From Sycon ciliatum (taxonomy: Eukaryota > Porifera > Calcarea > Leucosolenida > Sycettidae), in assembly GCF_964019385.1 (NCBI RefSeq), contig NC_088647.1:3286184-3350183 (forward strand): DNA of 64,000 nt, read 5' to 3'. The translations under genes and the position numbers were made by a program. The notes under the pieces are model-generated. The model saw nothing but the letters and a program-made list of their open reading frames with translations, ran no database searches and was not told the DNA's origin. This document shows, piece by piece, positions 38,293 through 57,242 of the stretch. Within the stretch, counting starts at the first letter, position 1; each line of letters begins with the position of its first letter.

Positions 38293-38339
38293 CTTCTCCA
38301 GACGTTTCGTTGTTCTGAACAACATCGTCAGTGGATAAA
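38293..38339 (-). ncRNA. Hammerhead ribozyme-like motif (minus strand)
   Basis: Mirror copy in the left arm of the palindrome. The core reads CTGACGA at 38331-38325, with the same helix II, GAAAC and GTC. Helix I begins TTTATCCA, so one C-G pair becomes a U-G wobble. Both strands of the insertion could therefore give the motif. Confidence 0.55.
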
Positions 38340-38368
38340 GAGTGGATAAAGAGTGGATAAAGAATCCA

Positions 38369-38415
38369 CTTATCCACTGACGATGTTGTTCAGAACAACG
38401 AAACGTCTGGAGAAG
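38369..38415 (+). ncRNA. Hammerhead ribozyme-like motif (plus strand)
   Basis: Core CTGACGA (38377-38383), helix II GTTGTT/AACAAC with a CAG loop (38385-38399), GAAA (38400-38403), a one-base helix III step, and cleavage triplet GTC (38405-38407). Helix I pairs CTTATCCA (38369-38376) with TGGAGAAG (38408-38415), with one A-G mismatch. The minimal helix III is usual for Penelope-type hammerheads. One extra U between the core and helix II departs from the consensus, so activity is uncertain. Confidence 0.6.
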
Positions 38416-38958
38416 TATCGTAAAAATTTCTATCGTTATTAAATGTTATCAAATATACCACTCTTTGGTCTAGAAAGAATACTTTTTGATATTACAATGA
38501 GAGTGAATAATCAACGGCTTGTCCACCAACTCTTTGACATCCAAATGCGTATGTTGTCCCTGCCACCAGGCGAGTCTCTGGTGACTGTCGGCCGCTCGCT
38601 TCCGCCCTTAGATTATGGAACGCCCTGCCCCAAGAGTTCAAGTCCCTCGCCTGCCACAGATCATTCAAGATTAAAGGTTTATTTTTATGGCTAGCCAGCA
38701 TCTAGGCTTGGACTTGGAGTCGTGACTCAACTGTGACTCAACTGTGCTTTCTTCTTCTTCTTCTTTTTTTCTCTTTTTCCCTTTCTCTTTTTCTTTTTGA
38801 GTATTTGCAGTCTGTGTTGTCTGTGTTTTTCTCTCTTTCGTGGAGGCTTGCTTGTTGTATCCTTGGCTCTCGGCCGTTACTTTATCGCCATCATAATATT
38901 GGGCACCATTGCCCGTTTGGTCTGCGATACAAAATAAAATTTCAACAACAACAACAAC

Positions 38959-40510
38959 GATGTACAATGTACATGACTGTATATTCTGTTGTCTTCCCCT
39001 CTTCTGACGAGTACAATCACATGTAGGTTGTGTACTTAGGAAAAAAAATGTACTCTCCCCTTCCCAGAGTCCTATCCCGGACCCCTTGTATCTACTCTGA
39101 TCCTCCCCACTTTTTCAGTCCATGAGTCATGACTCCTGCCAGTGACTCCATGGATCCAGTCCCTTGGCAGTCTTGCTTTTAGTCAGTTTCAAAAAGATTA
39201 GCAATCCTGGTGATCGCCCGGGGAGTTTGCCGTCTTACCGTGGCGTATGAGCGCTAGAGCGCTGCCTGGAAAAACTCACTGTGAACTCGAAGAAATATTC
39301 CGCGCGAAAGCATGAAAAATGACAACTCACTGACGATCTTCCTCGCATCGATGTGGATGGAGTCAGAGAGGACATGTCGAAAGTGTGGTAAATTTTGACG
39401 AGCGGGATGCGTCCGTTTTGTGACCAAATAGATTCTTTGAGCTGCCGCGGATGCAATTTACTCTCACGATGAGACGAAAACGGCATCGACACAGACTCAT
39501 TCCCAAGGCCTTGAAGTGGCAAAGTTATCCGTGTGACTTCGACGACATTTTGAGAAAGCAGACGCCTGTGAAAGCTGATAGAAGACGGCGTTGACTCCTA
39601 AATTCAAATAAATTGGCGATCTTCAAATACTAAAATAATTCTCAAACAGAAATCGATCGATCGCGATGTGCCGGTTTATTCAACAACACGTAGCTACAGC
39701 GCAATGACTTCCGTGTTCACTCACACGGTTTCAGTGTTGTGTGTGTTCACAACTTCACATGGCGTGAGCCAGTCATTCAAGTGTCAGTCAGTTCGGCAGG
39801 AAATGCGAGCTCCAACAACAAGTCGCTTGGCGCAGCCACCTTCTTTGTCTTGTACCAAAACAATGAAAAAAATTGAAGAAAAAATGTTTGACTTGAAGAT
39901 TTGTTGGGATTTGAACTCACAACTTCATGGTCAGCAGACAGCATTCATAACCACTAGGCCAAAAAGGAAGGGATAAATCGTGGGTTTTGATAACAAATCG
40001 ATACTGGCTTCCAGGGCAAATTATAAACCATGGGAAAAGGCCAGAAACCTGGCCGAAATACTAACTCCTTAACGGTTGGTCCGATTGTTCCGAAACCTTC
40101 ACAGAACAATTTGCCGTGCCCTAACAAGCCGTTTTATGTACTTTGTTGTCCAGATTTCCCTTATCTTCATACTTTTTAAGACCTAAACTTGATTGCTAAT
40201 CTTTTTGAAACAGACTGTAGTTTTAGTTTTACAGTTTTAGCGTATGCATCAGGCTACTGTAGCTACGACAACATCTACACAGTAACCTGGACAACGACGC
40301 TACGTGCCACGTGACCACATGTAGTGGTTTTCACAAGTGTTCATGATGAAAGGACAAGAAAATTTAATAAAAATATTCAAAAAGCGTCTTTTTTTTGTAG
40401 AAGATGTTGGATTGTTGCTCTCTTCTTTGTCGATCGAACATTGAAATTATAATTATTGCTCTGACCTTCAGCCATAATACGACTGTTTTACGCCTGCTAT
40501 TGCTTTGAAA
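38959..40510. other. Spacer with a tRNA-like repeat, upstream of CMSS1
   Basis: No protein gene is recognised. A minus-strand tRNA-like block lies at 39900-39962. The last 300 bp before 40511 probably hold the CMSS1 promoter and 5' UTR; no TATA box stands out. Confidence 0.4.
39900..39962 (-). other. tRNA-like SINE head
   Basis: A-box-like TAGTGGTTATGA (39945-39956) and B box GAGTTCAAATCCC (39906-39918) on the minus strand at tRNA-like spacing. The ends do not form a tRNA acceptor stem, so this is a tRNA-derived repeat. Confidence 0.5.
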
Positions 40511-47929
<7,419 letters not shown>

Positions 47930-48617
47930 TGCGCTACCGGCCAATCCCGTGCACGTCCTCTGTGCTGCTGCAGTTGCACAGTGCCTGTACCCTGGCAGTT
48001 GATGGTGGTCACCTACTGCTGCTGCAGCTCTACGTTTGGTGGAATCCTGTGCTGGCGACATGACTGGCTTGTTTGTCAATGCCGGAGGTAGTGGTGTGTT
48101 GCTCTTGGGTGTCGCCGCTACCGTACCGTGTTCTCGGTCGGGATGATTGCATGTCCATGGTGATCATCGCGGTACTTTGTAGTGGACAGGTACTGGAATG
48201 ACAGGCCAGCCGGTATATAGCCAACTAGAAGAGCTGATGGCACACGGTATAAGTACTACAAGTAGTAGTAGCAACAGTGATGACCCAGTCTCCAACTCGA
48301 AAAGAACTGTGTGCCGGCCAGTACAGTACACTATTCTGGTGACCTGTGACTTCTGAATGAAGGTCACAACTCATGCCGTCTATTCCTACTGCTGTTGCCG
48401 GTGTCCTGACCGTTCAGGTAGCGAGCAGGTGGTGATCCTAGGCTGGTGGTGCACCTGCTGGCATTATTCCAGTACAGTGCTCAACGGCAGGTCAGCTTGA
48501 GCAGTGCCGGCGATACCACCACACTGGACCCCCTCACCCAGGATGTAATGGGTTGAACATTGGGATTATGCTGTCGCTGCAACCGTTCCCGGAATTTAGG
48601 AATGACAATTTATGACT
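47930..48617. other. 3' flank of CMSS1
   Basis: 3' UTR and spacer. No second gene seen. A short (TAG)n run lies near 48262. Confidence 0.4.
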
Positions 48618-49247
48618 ATTTCGTGTTGTATTTTTTATATAATCCCTCCACGAGGAAACACAGCCGCTGCGGTCTTCATTGCCATGGATCAAACATGTTA
48701 CTGAGTTTATCTGGTCTATATGCTATTATGAACCAGTTTTTGAAGTATTCCCACGTACACACCATGACGGGAAGCAGGACCAAAAGTGAAGAAAGGAAAC
48801 TGATCAAAAGGAGAAAATATTCCTGCTCTAAGAATAGCGGTCCTGCAAATTTTGATAGCTAAAGGAAAGTAACTCATCGAAAGCAGAAAAGTAAGAATGC
48901 TCTAAAAAATGATGATCGGGAGCGAACAGTGAATTTCGTGTTGTATTTTTTATATAATCCCTCCACGAGGAAACACAGCCGCTGCGGTCTTCATTGCCAT
49001 GGATCAAACATGTTCCTGAGTTTATCTGGTCTATATGCTATTATGAACCAGTTTTTGAAGTATTCCCACGTACACACCATGACGGGAAGCAGGACCAAAA
49101 GTGAAGAAAGGAAACTGATCAAAAGGAGAAAATATTCCTGCTCTAAGAATAGCGGTCCTGCAAATTTTGATAGCTAAAGGAAAGTAACTCATCGAAAGCA
49201 GAAAAGTAAGAATGCTCTAAAAAATGATGATCGGGAGCGAACAGTGA
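48618..49247. repeat. Tandem duplication of a 315-bp unit
   Basis: 48618-48932 and 48933-49247 are adjacent copies with one visible difference (TTACTGAG against TTCCTGAG). Each contains the same open frame (about 80 codons on the plus strand, no known domain). Near-identity suggests a recent event or an assembly duplication. Confidence 0.93.
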
Positions 49248-49379
49248 CTCTGCGAGTTGACAGAATGAACAAGATGTTATAAACACCCACGGAGGTAGAG
49301 AAATTCTCTGGGTTGATTCAAGAAGTAGTAAAAACCATTCATTAAAAATATCGTAAAGTGTGCATGACTAGTGTAGCGT

Positions 49380-49521
49380 TAAAACGTATCTCGAGAATGG
49401 TAACAAACAGGTTGAAACGTTAATTTGAGAATGGTAACAAACACATCGGTTAAAACTTTATCTTGAGAATGGTAACAAACACATCGGTTAAAACTTTATC
49501 TTGAAAAAAACAAACAAACAC
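49380..49521. repeat. Imperfect ~38-bp tandem repeat
   Basis: Three to four copies of a unit containing GAGAATGGTAACAAACACAT and GGTTAAAACTTTATCTT. The last copy degenerates into an AAAC-rich tract. Confidence 0.8.
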
Positions 49522-49679
49522 ATCGTTCTGAATCTAGCACACATTCCGTTGTAAAAAAAAAATGAAAATACCCGTCGTGCAGTTTTGGCTGATAAACAAA
49601 AGAAGAACACGAGCAACCCATGATGGTGTTCTGTTTCATGCATTGCTTCCAACCGTTTTGGTTGGAATTCGGTAATATC

Positions 49680-49712
49680 AAGAGTTCATAACCCTGGGGT
49701 TATGAACTCTTG
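49680..49712. repeat. Perfect short palindrome
   Basis: CAAGAGTTCATAACCC around a single T and its inverse GGGTTATGAACTCTTG (overlapping G run). It lies about 80 bp beyond the stop codon of the minus-strand ATPase gene. It may be a hairpin in the 3' UTR. Confidence 0.75.
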
Positions 49713-49791
49713 GTATTATGCATTGCTTAAAAAAATTATGGCCTCTATATCTAGCAATGTAAACGGATATGTACAATTGCAGTAAAGGAAA

Positions 49792-51974
49792 TCAACAGCT
49801 AGCTTCCACTGTCCTCAAGCTGGCTGAGCGGCTGCCGTTAGTCGAAGCAGTGCTGCCTGCCCTGGCACTCCTGGATGGTTGCTGTAGATGTTGTGTGTTG
49901 GACAAAGTGCTGCGAGGATCGTTGATTGCTACATTGCCAGTGCTACCCGTGTCCAGTTGTGGCCAGTGTGGGTCAGCCTGGATCTCTCGCTCCACCAGCT
50001 TATACGCGTTCTTGGGCTGCTTCTTGCGACGCATGTGTCGAAGCAAATTCACTACCGGCGTGCTTGGCAGAACAAAGAACTGCAGAATAGACAGACACAG
50101 AGAGAGACACACACACACAGTTGCAGAAGGAGCGATTCTGACGTATGACCAAGTGTGCGTGTCTTAGGAAGCTCTCCAAATCTGACGTTTCAACGCTTCT
50201 AACAACAAAGTGTGCATGCAAATCAACAGCCGCCTTCACATGGATGGCATGAAGGCTAAGTTTTGTAGGTCCGTGGTGAATGGTGAACAATTACGGATAA
50301 GCCCTTGATCCTGTATGTCATGAAGCAAAGTAGTGTACCTCTGTGATAACGGAGATAGCCAGGTTGAGCAGAGTCAACTCAAGCAAAGCGACATTGAACA
50401 ACCAGAACTTCTGCATCCTCGGGTCCAGCTGCATACACACAACACAAGAATGCACACGCGCGTGCGCACACCACGTAAGACCATGTGCTTACTTTCGAAC
50501 AACAAGATCTCATATGGGCATATGGACATGTTCTTACAGAGACACAAAAGACAACCATTGACCACACCTCAGCCACTTAGAAGTGGAAGTGCCCTCAGGA
50601 TAATGGTAGAGAAGCTGTCCGTTGATAAAGTCAGATTGGCAGGAAAAGCACGTGAATTTTTTAGTGATGTAACGAATGGTGTTTTCTTCGATTGAAAAAT
50701 CTCTCGGATATTGCTTTGACGAACGAACGAATATTCTATTATTCTTGTGATGTGCATCGATCACTTTACTCCATCAGACTCAACATCCATGTTGCATACA
50801 GATCACATTCCCACTGCTTACAGAGCAGACTTTACTCAAGAACAAGCTTCACAGTTCTCAGAAAATATTTTGAATTTTTTCTACTGTCATCCTCAATACT
50901 GTTCAGGAGATCAAGGTTGGAGCTAAATAACACAACCAAAAAGTGCCAATTTTTTGAATTTTCGAATATCGAATAATGCTGCCTGCACTCGAATATTCTT
51001 TCTGGTGTTGGTATTCTAGAATATTCGAATAATTCGAATATTCCTTACATCACTAGAATTTTTGAATGTGAAAATTTTCATGAAGTTACCTCTAGACATT
51101 TTGACAACGCAGAGCTCAAAATCTCACTTTCTCAAATTCGGCGCTTGTCGCGTTTTGCATTTTAACTCTTCGGGGACAACCTAACTTTCTACCAGTTGAG
51201 CAGTTAAGCACCGTGCTTCATTCGCACTGCACTAGTACATGAACAGGCAGAGAACTAGACCACCCACTGTAAAAGACATATATATAACGAAGTGCTAACT
51301 CTAACGAGTTAACGAGGAGAAATCTGTCGTTAAAATAGAAATCGTTCTACAGAAATCGATACATATACTGTCCTATTGAGCGTTGAGAATAAGTGAGAAT
51401 CGTTATCTTTGATACACGTAAACCAGTCGATTTCGGGAAATCGTTACATATGCGCCTCGTTAGAATAATGGCTTTTACAGTAAGTAGTACCCGACCCATT
51501 CTCACCTGTATGAAGGTGACTAGCTTGTCGGGCGGGTAGAATAGCAGCCAGGTTGTCAGGCCAAACAGGACCATCAGAGAGACCAGGAACAAATCTACAG
51601 CGTGGACGGACATAACACCATCAACTTAACACATGTACAGAGAGACAGCCATGGGTATATACTATATACATGTATGCAGTACATGAACCATAGTCTGGGC
51701 ACATCCAAACATGCCAACAAGATCGTAAGAGTCAAGTAGAAATCATCATACCAATTTCTACCAACATACACACACACACACACGACACGCAACAATGCGG
51801 AATAGAACATCTTTTCCAATCTCATTTCCTTCTCTTTCTCCAGGGGACGGCCGACAACAGGGAAAGGCACCATGCTTGTTGGCCAGTGCGCGTGCAGGAG
51901 CGTGCGTGCGAAAGTGCCACTGCCAGAGTTTTAAAAACATGTGTAGCAGAACATGATCATTGCATTGTAACAGC

Positions 51975-52019
<45 letters not shown>

Positions 52020-55000
52020 CACTCTCAACTCTCCACTCTCAACTTTCTCAACTTTCTCAACTCTCAACTCTGAACTCTCTCAACTCTCAACTCTCAACTC
52101 TCCTCATACAAGGTATCTTCTACAAATGACTACTAGATTGAAAAGAGAATAAAACATTAACCGGGGTACAACTTTGCGAATGCCAACATCAAACCTGCAC
52201 GGAGAAGGAGTTGGCGATACGGAGCTGCGACTTAAGGAGGAACTGCTAGAATTGGCAAGTCTGCAGCACAAACTGTGCAATTAAATATTTAGGCGAGACC
52301 AAAATAAAATCGAGATTCCCGGGCAGGACCCATGTGAAATTGGTGCGGGTGGGCGAATTTTATTTTTTATTTTTTTCCCATGTATGTACATGACTTTATG
52401 TGTGCATGCCATGTTGAACTTTTTTTACAGCATTTTCCGGTAATTTTATTCATTTTTTTTTACAGACAACAGGTACGCGGTTTACCCGTTCTATTTTTCT
52501 GTATTTCGGCCAACGACACATGGCCCTGATCTGCTGTCTGTACATCAGGGAGTTGTACAAGCTCGGGTTTGTGTGACTCCACGTCACAGATCTACTCACA
52601 CGATCAGTACTGTGCATGTATGAACTGTTCAAAAAAAAAAAATTGGCTTTGGCTCGATTTTGGTGCGGGAGGGCCCGGGAATCTCTATTTTTTTTTGGTC
52701 TCGCCTTACCCGGTTTCATTGCATTCGGAGTCCAGTCTAAAATGTGCATGATTTCGTCCCAGTAGGGGGTTTCCCTTTCACAGTGCTACAGCTGCAGTGG
52801 CAAGTAAAAGCTAACACCAGGAAAGTAGAAGAGTACCCAGCGCACGGCCTAATGTCGGCAGTGCTGGGACTGCGCAGCAACGCTTCAGTCTTGCCATATT
52901 CATGCCATCACCACTTTCGACTTGCCGTAACTGTACGGGTGCAGATAAACTGCCCAGGGACCGAATGGTGCCCAAATCTCTAAATAGCCTGGGGGCACAT
53001 GGCCGTAAACACGTAACTACACAGTTCATACGTAACCTACAGTTAGTGTAGAATGCTAGTCGATAAGGACGTCCAGCCGAGAACGCCAGCGCCACCCAAA
53101 TGTACTGATAGGAAGACATGAAGAAGACGACATAATTCTCCATGCACACTATGTTGTCGCTGTCGTCCTTTGGCTGCAGTGCAACAAACCTAACAGGGAA
53201 TGAAACAGCAACAGCAACAACAACAGCAGCAACAACAACAACAGCAACAACAGCAGCAGCAACAGCGGCGGCAGCAGCAGTAAACATATTAACACACATA
53301 GATAGCCAGTAAGGCAATCGCGAGGATCAAGCCCCTTTGCAGCCAGGCCCTAACCCGCCACCCTGCTTTCCTGACCATCTACCAACAGATGAATGGATCA
53401 CTACTAGTATGCATAGGCCACGGGCATTGACAGAGAAATTAACAGCACTGATACTTGTACACAGCTGTGCAGTCTGTTTCACAGAAGTAAATCATCACAA
53501 ATCCATGTCCCGCTTCACATTTGTGTGTGTGTGTTTTTTTTGTAGTCCCCTATGTTCTCTTGCTGTTGTTGTTGCTGTTCTGTTCCATTCTATGTAGGCA
53601 TGTGCACTTTCATTAAAAAAAACCCTGCCAGGCAGCAACATAGTGGCCTGGCTGCTAGGGTAGCACAGGCAGCTGCTGCTGCTGCTGTTTTCCAAAACAC
53701 ATGGCTTACAGGCTTACAGCATCCACACGTAGGCCACATGGTACGCCGCCTGTAGATCACACGATACCCCAAGGCCATCACGGCATCTGCATGCAGCATG
53801 TTATGAAATGATGTGTTGTTTTCCTGTGTGACGGCATTCCCCAAACTGTCTCGTCTAGTCGCGTGCATGTGTGATATGAGCATGCGCGATTTTGTAGTCG
53901 AGAGTCCTTTTGTCAGTCTTCTTGTTCGTCTCTGTCAGAGCAGTTTGCTTTTCCGTCTTGTCAATAATATAATGTAAAACACAAACCAGTCTTGTCATTT
54001 GTGTCCTGCGTCCTGGGGAACGGAATGGCTGAGATTCCGTAACAACATGGTGCCGAAACCCGAGACGGAGAGGATGAGTTAGTTTGTCATGAGTCTGTTC
54101 GTCGTCGTCATCAACAACAAAATAACCTTGAAGTAAGAAGTAAGCGTGGGAGCGGAGGAGATGAGGAGCTGGTGGGAGCCCAAGGCGAGTGAAAGGAGGC
54201 AGAGAAGGTGGTGGATTAAAACTGTGGACTGGAGCCTGGGACGGCAACAAGCACCTGTTGGTCCGGGAGTGGCAGTGCTACCAGTGTACCACGCACAAGA
54301 ACCTTACCACCAAAGTTGACCGCTACTGGCATGCAATTGGGAGGCTAACCGGTATCAACGGCGATGCAATGTTCCCAACGTTGTCGTCATTGGCTCGTGC
54401 TGTTCTTGCTCTGCCACATTCGAATGCCGACATTGAGCGCCAGTTCTCAGCAGTGACTGCGGATAAGACGAAGACAAGGAATCGAATGCAGGAGGACCTT
54501 TTGCAGTCGCTGATGACCATCACACAGAATAAGTCCTCCCAGGAGTTCAGCCCGACAGAGAAAATGAGTGAGCGCCTGCCTCACCATGTTGCCGTCGCGG
54601 CAGGCCGTGCCTTCGGAAAACAGCAGCCCGTGGACTCAGAGGCCATCGCTTTACCTGCAGTACACGCAGTGCCAGAGCCGGAATTGTCGAGCAGCGATTC
54701 TGCGTCTCAGGCCCATCCACCCAGCACTGCACCTGCTAATGTGTCGCTGCCGGTCAATGCCGCACCTGCTCAGGAGTCCATACCAGCCAATGCTACGCCA
54801 TCTATGCATATGCCTGCTGTTACTATCTCCAGGCGGAATTGACGTGTTGGGCAGCTCTGTGAGTACTATTTGCCGATGGAATGCTCACAAGAGTTCTATC
54901 GATGACAAGAGTGGTACATGTGCAGTCATTGCTACGTCTGTTGTGTAGAGAGCGTTACGTGGCCAGCTTGAGTTGCCTGCCCCAGGTGCACCACCCTCGT

Positions 55001-57175
55001 GTGCATGTACCGGCGCCTTCATTGGCTGCATCCGTGATGGGAACCGCCTATACGGCGTGGCTGGATGGGGTAGTGCCTTCACGTCGAAGCGACCGGAAGG
55101 GGCCGTGACTGGGCCTCTACCCCTCAGCAGCAAGCAGACAGATCATGCAAGACTGCTGTGTATACGCCATTGACAGCAGCGACACTACCCTGAGGTTGTC
55201 GACTGCTTGGCAGCAGATACGCCTAATCTGCTGATTGGCGAGCACAAGCAGTCCCCTGATGAAGACGGTATCATCCAGTGTTGTAAAAACTTGGACAAGG
55301 CGTGTGAAACGCATGCAAGTGCAGACGGCAAGATTCGATCAGCCTCTGTCACTACCGCCGATCACCGCACACTAAAGCGTCCTCTCAGCTTGCTCTATCC
55401 TCTAGAACTGAGCATGGCCGCGACCCCACACCGGCCGGCGTTACCGCAGATGTCACCTCAGAGCCTGATGCTGTCACGAAATCTACTACACCATCTCGTC
55501 CTCAGCGCGCTGCCGCAGCCAAGCAGAAAATTGCGCTAAAGAATCTCATTGACAATGGTGTAGTCTAACTACACCCAGCTAGCGCTACCAGTAAGCTTTC
55601 CTTTCCTGATTTTTCTCACGTAGTTCTTTAGTTCACACAGTCTCTCCTTTCTTCTTGGTGGGGAGTGTCACGAACATCAGTCGTGATCCTTCTGTGCCCC
55701 TTGTGGCACCCTGGCTCCCCTTTGTATGCACACATCCATTTCTGGCTGCTACAGCTCACTGTGTGCTTCCCTTGCACCCCCTACATGTACACACATCCGT
55801 TTCTGGCTGTACACATGTCTCATTTTGGCTCCGCGCTGACACCAGAGGAATCACGCGAGCCTAGTATGGGTCTAGTAATCCGAATGTAGCTTCGTTCCCA
55901 GCGAGAACTTGCCGACTTCATATTTTGTTGCTCTACAAGCAACTTTTCTCAAGTTTTCTTTTTGTCTCTTCTAAGAGTAGAGACCAGTTTTGCCTGCTCT
56001 TATCAGTAGCTCAGAGCTACACCATTAGTAATAATAAAAGACAAAAAACATCTTGTTGAAGCGATGACAACGACGGCACCATCTGCATAATTGTGATGCC
56101 GCCAAGGACCTCGTGCCAGCTTCCCACGTATCCGCAATGACGCAAACTGTGTAAGCGTGATGGAGAAAGCTGGCAATATGGCCATGAAGTGTGACTGCAT
56201 CGTTGCTGGAATGCTCGTGCACAACCCGATGTGCATTACTACTGTCTGCACAGCGCATGGCTTTGCTATTGTGTTCGACAACCATCGCGGGTAAAGCCCC
56301 CCCCCCCCCCCCCCCGAGCGATGCATTTTATATTCTACTAAAAGCAGGCACAAGTGATGTGGCACCACTGATTGGCGTCCAGTACATGATTGTACTGCTC
56401 AGCACTACTGGGTGTACCCAAGTTTCTTTTGTTTGATTTCCAACCATGCATGCTAAAGGGTTAACCATAGCATCACTACCGTCACTACCGTCTTAGACAC
56501 TACAAATGCAGCAAAATATATCTCCAACAGAGTACATGTACATGAAGTGATATTCCTACTCACCACGGCTGCGACTTGAGGTACTCAAACGCACCGGCCT
56601 GGAATGCCGTCTGTATGACAATCTGCGTGAGCAGCGACGTCAGCACCTGGATACCAGACAGGCTGCCGGGTGGTCGACGACGGGCTAGATGCGGGTAGGC
56701 GTGTGTACGAACCACTGGTGATCAGCATACACATGCAAACAGAAGCACACCAAATCGAATACTAGTCCGTGAATGGCCAACAGTGTCGCAAGCATAAGAC
56801 CTACGCAGGTTCCAGCCATATCGCATCTAGTGAAGTGAAAAATATTTTAACATTTTTTTAAGAGACTTCTTGCCCTCAGGCTTTAGGAGCTGCTTCTGCG
56901 CCTTGAACCTAGAGGGTGGTGGTGTTCCTGCGCTGTGGGTGCGGAAAGCTCGGTCTAACTGAGTCTCACGGGAATCAGGAATTAGTTTGCCCTCAGCGTT
57001 TAATATCTACTGGTATGCCCAATGTGTTTAGATGCACCATCACGGCAAAACTTACTGACAAAGGCGAACGTCAGGATGAGAATGAGATCAATGTAGAGGT
57101 ACTGGCGATCACCGAGATTGCTATCAAACTGCACAGCATATCCAGGTACATAGGCATGCACAAACGTGCAGAACA

Positions 57176-57242
<67 letters not shown>

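Larger units (their letters stand above)
38204..38552. mobile_element. Penelope-like palindromic insertion with 14-bp duplication
   Basis: ATCCAAATGCGTAT stands at both 38204-38217 and 38539-38552, bracketing a perfect 122-bp inverted repeat (38216-38337 and 38371-38492) around a spacer with three AGTGGATAAAG repeats. The last 46 bp before the right duplication is unique. The arms carry a CTGACGA...GAAACGTC motif typical of the pseudo-LTRs of Penelope-like retroelements, which carry hammerhead motifs. There is no RT here, so the assignment rests on that motif and the long target duplication. Confidence 0.7.
36640..38958 (+). pseudogene. LINE copy of the FADD family, broken by a Penelope-like insert
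   Basis: The RT shows A-G-S-D-Q-V-P, N-Y-R-P-I-S-L-L-P-I-V-S-K, M-S-K-A-F-D-K-V-K-H, G-V-P-Q-G-S-V-L-G-P, F-A-D-D (about 37557) and the terminal L-W-N-A-L-P-Q-E-F tail near 38615. A one-base shift lies near 37275, and about ten residues are missing after K-H-Q-I-L. The Penelope-like palindrome (38204-38552) interrupts the C-terminal domain. The 3' UTR ends with the GGGCA-CCAT-TGCCC hairpin (near 38907) and (AAC)n. It is a relative of the LINE at 1830-4504. Confidence 0.85.

Noticed and set aside
39235-39522. 95-aa minus-strand ORF as a gene
   Set aside because: No domain, no splice or start context, no repeat relationship; likely chance.
55666-56040. A complete pair of LTRs
   Set aside because: The sequence after TGTCACGAAC cannot be aligned with the LTR-like end before the primer-binding site, so only partial LTRs are claimed.
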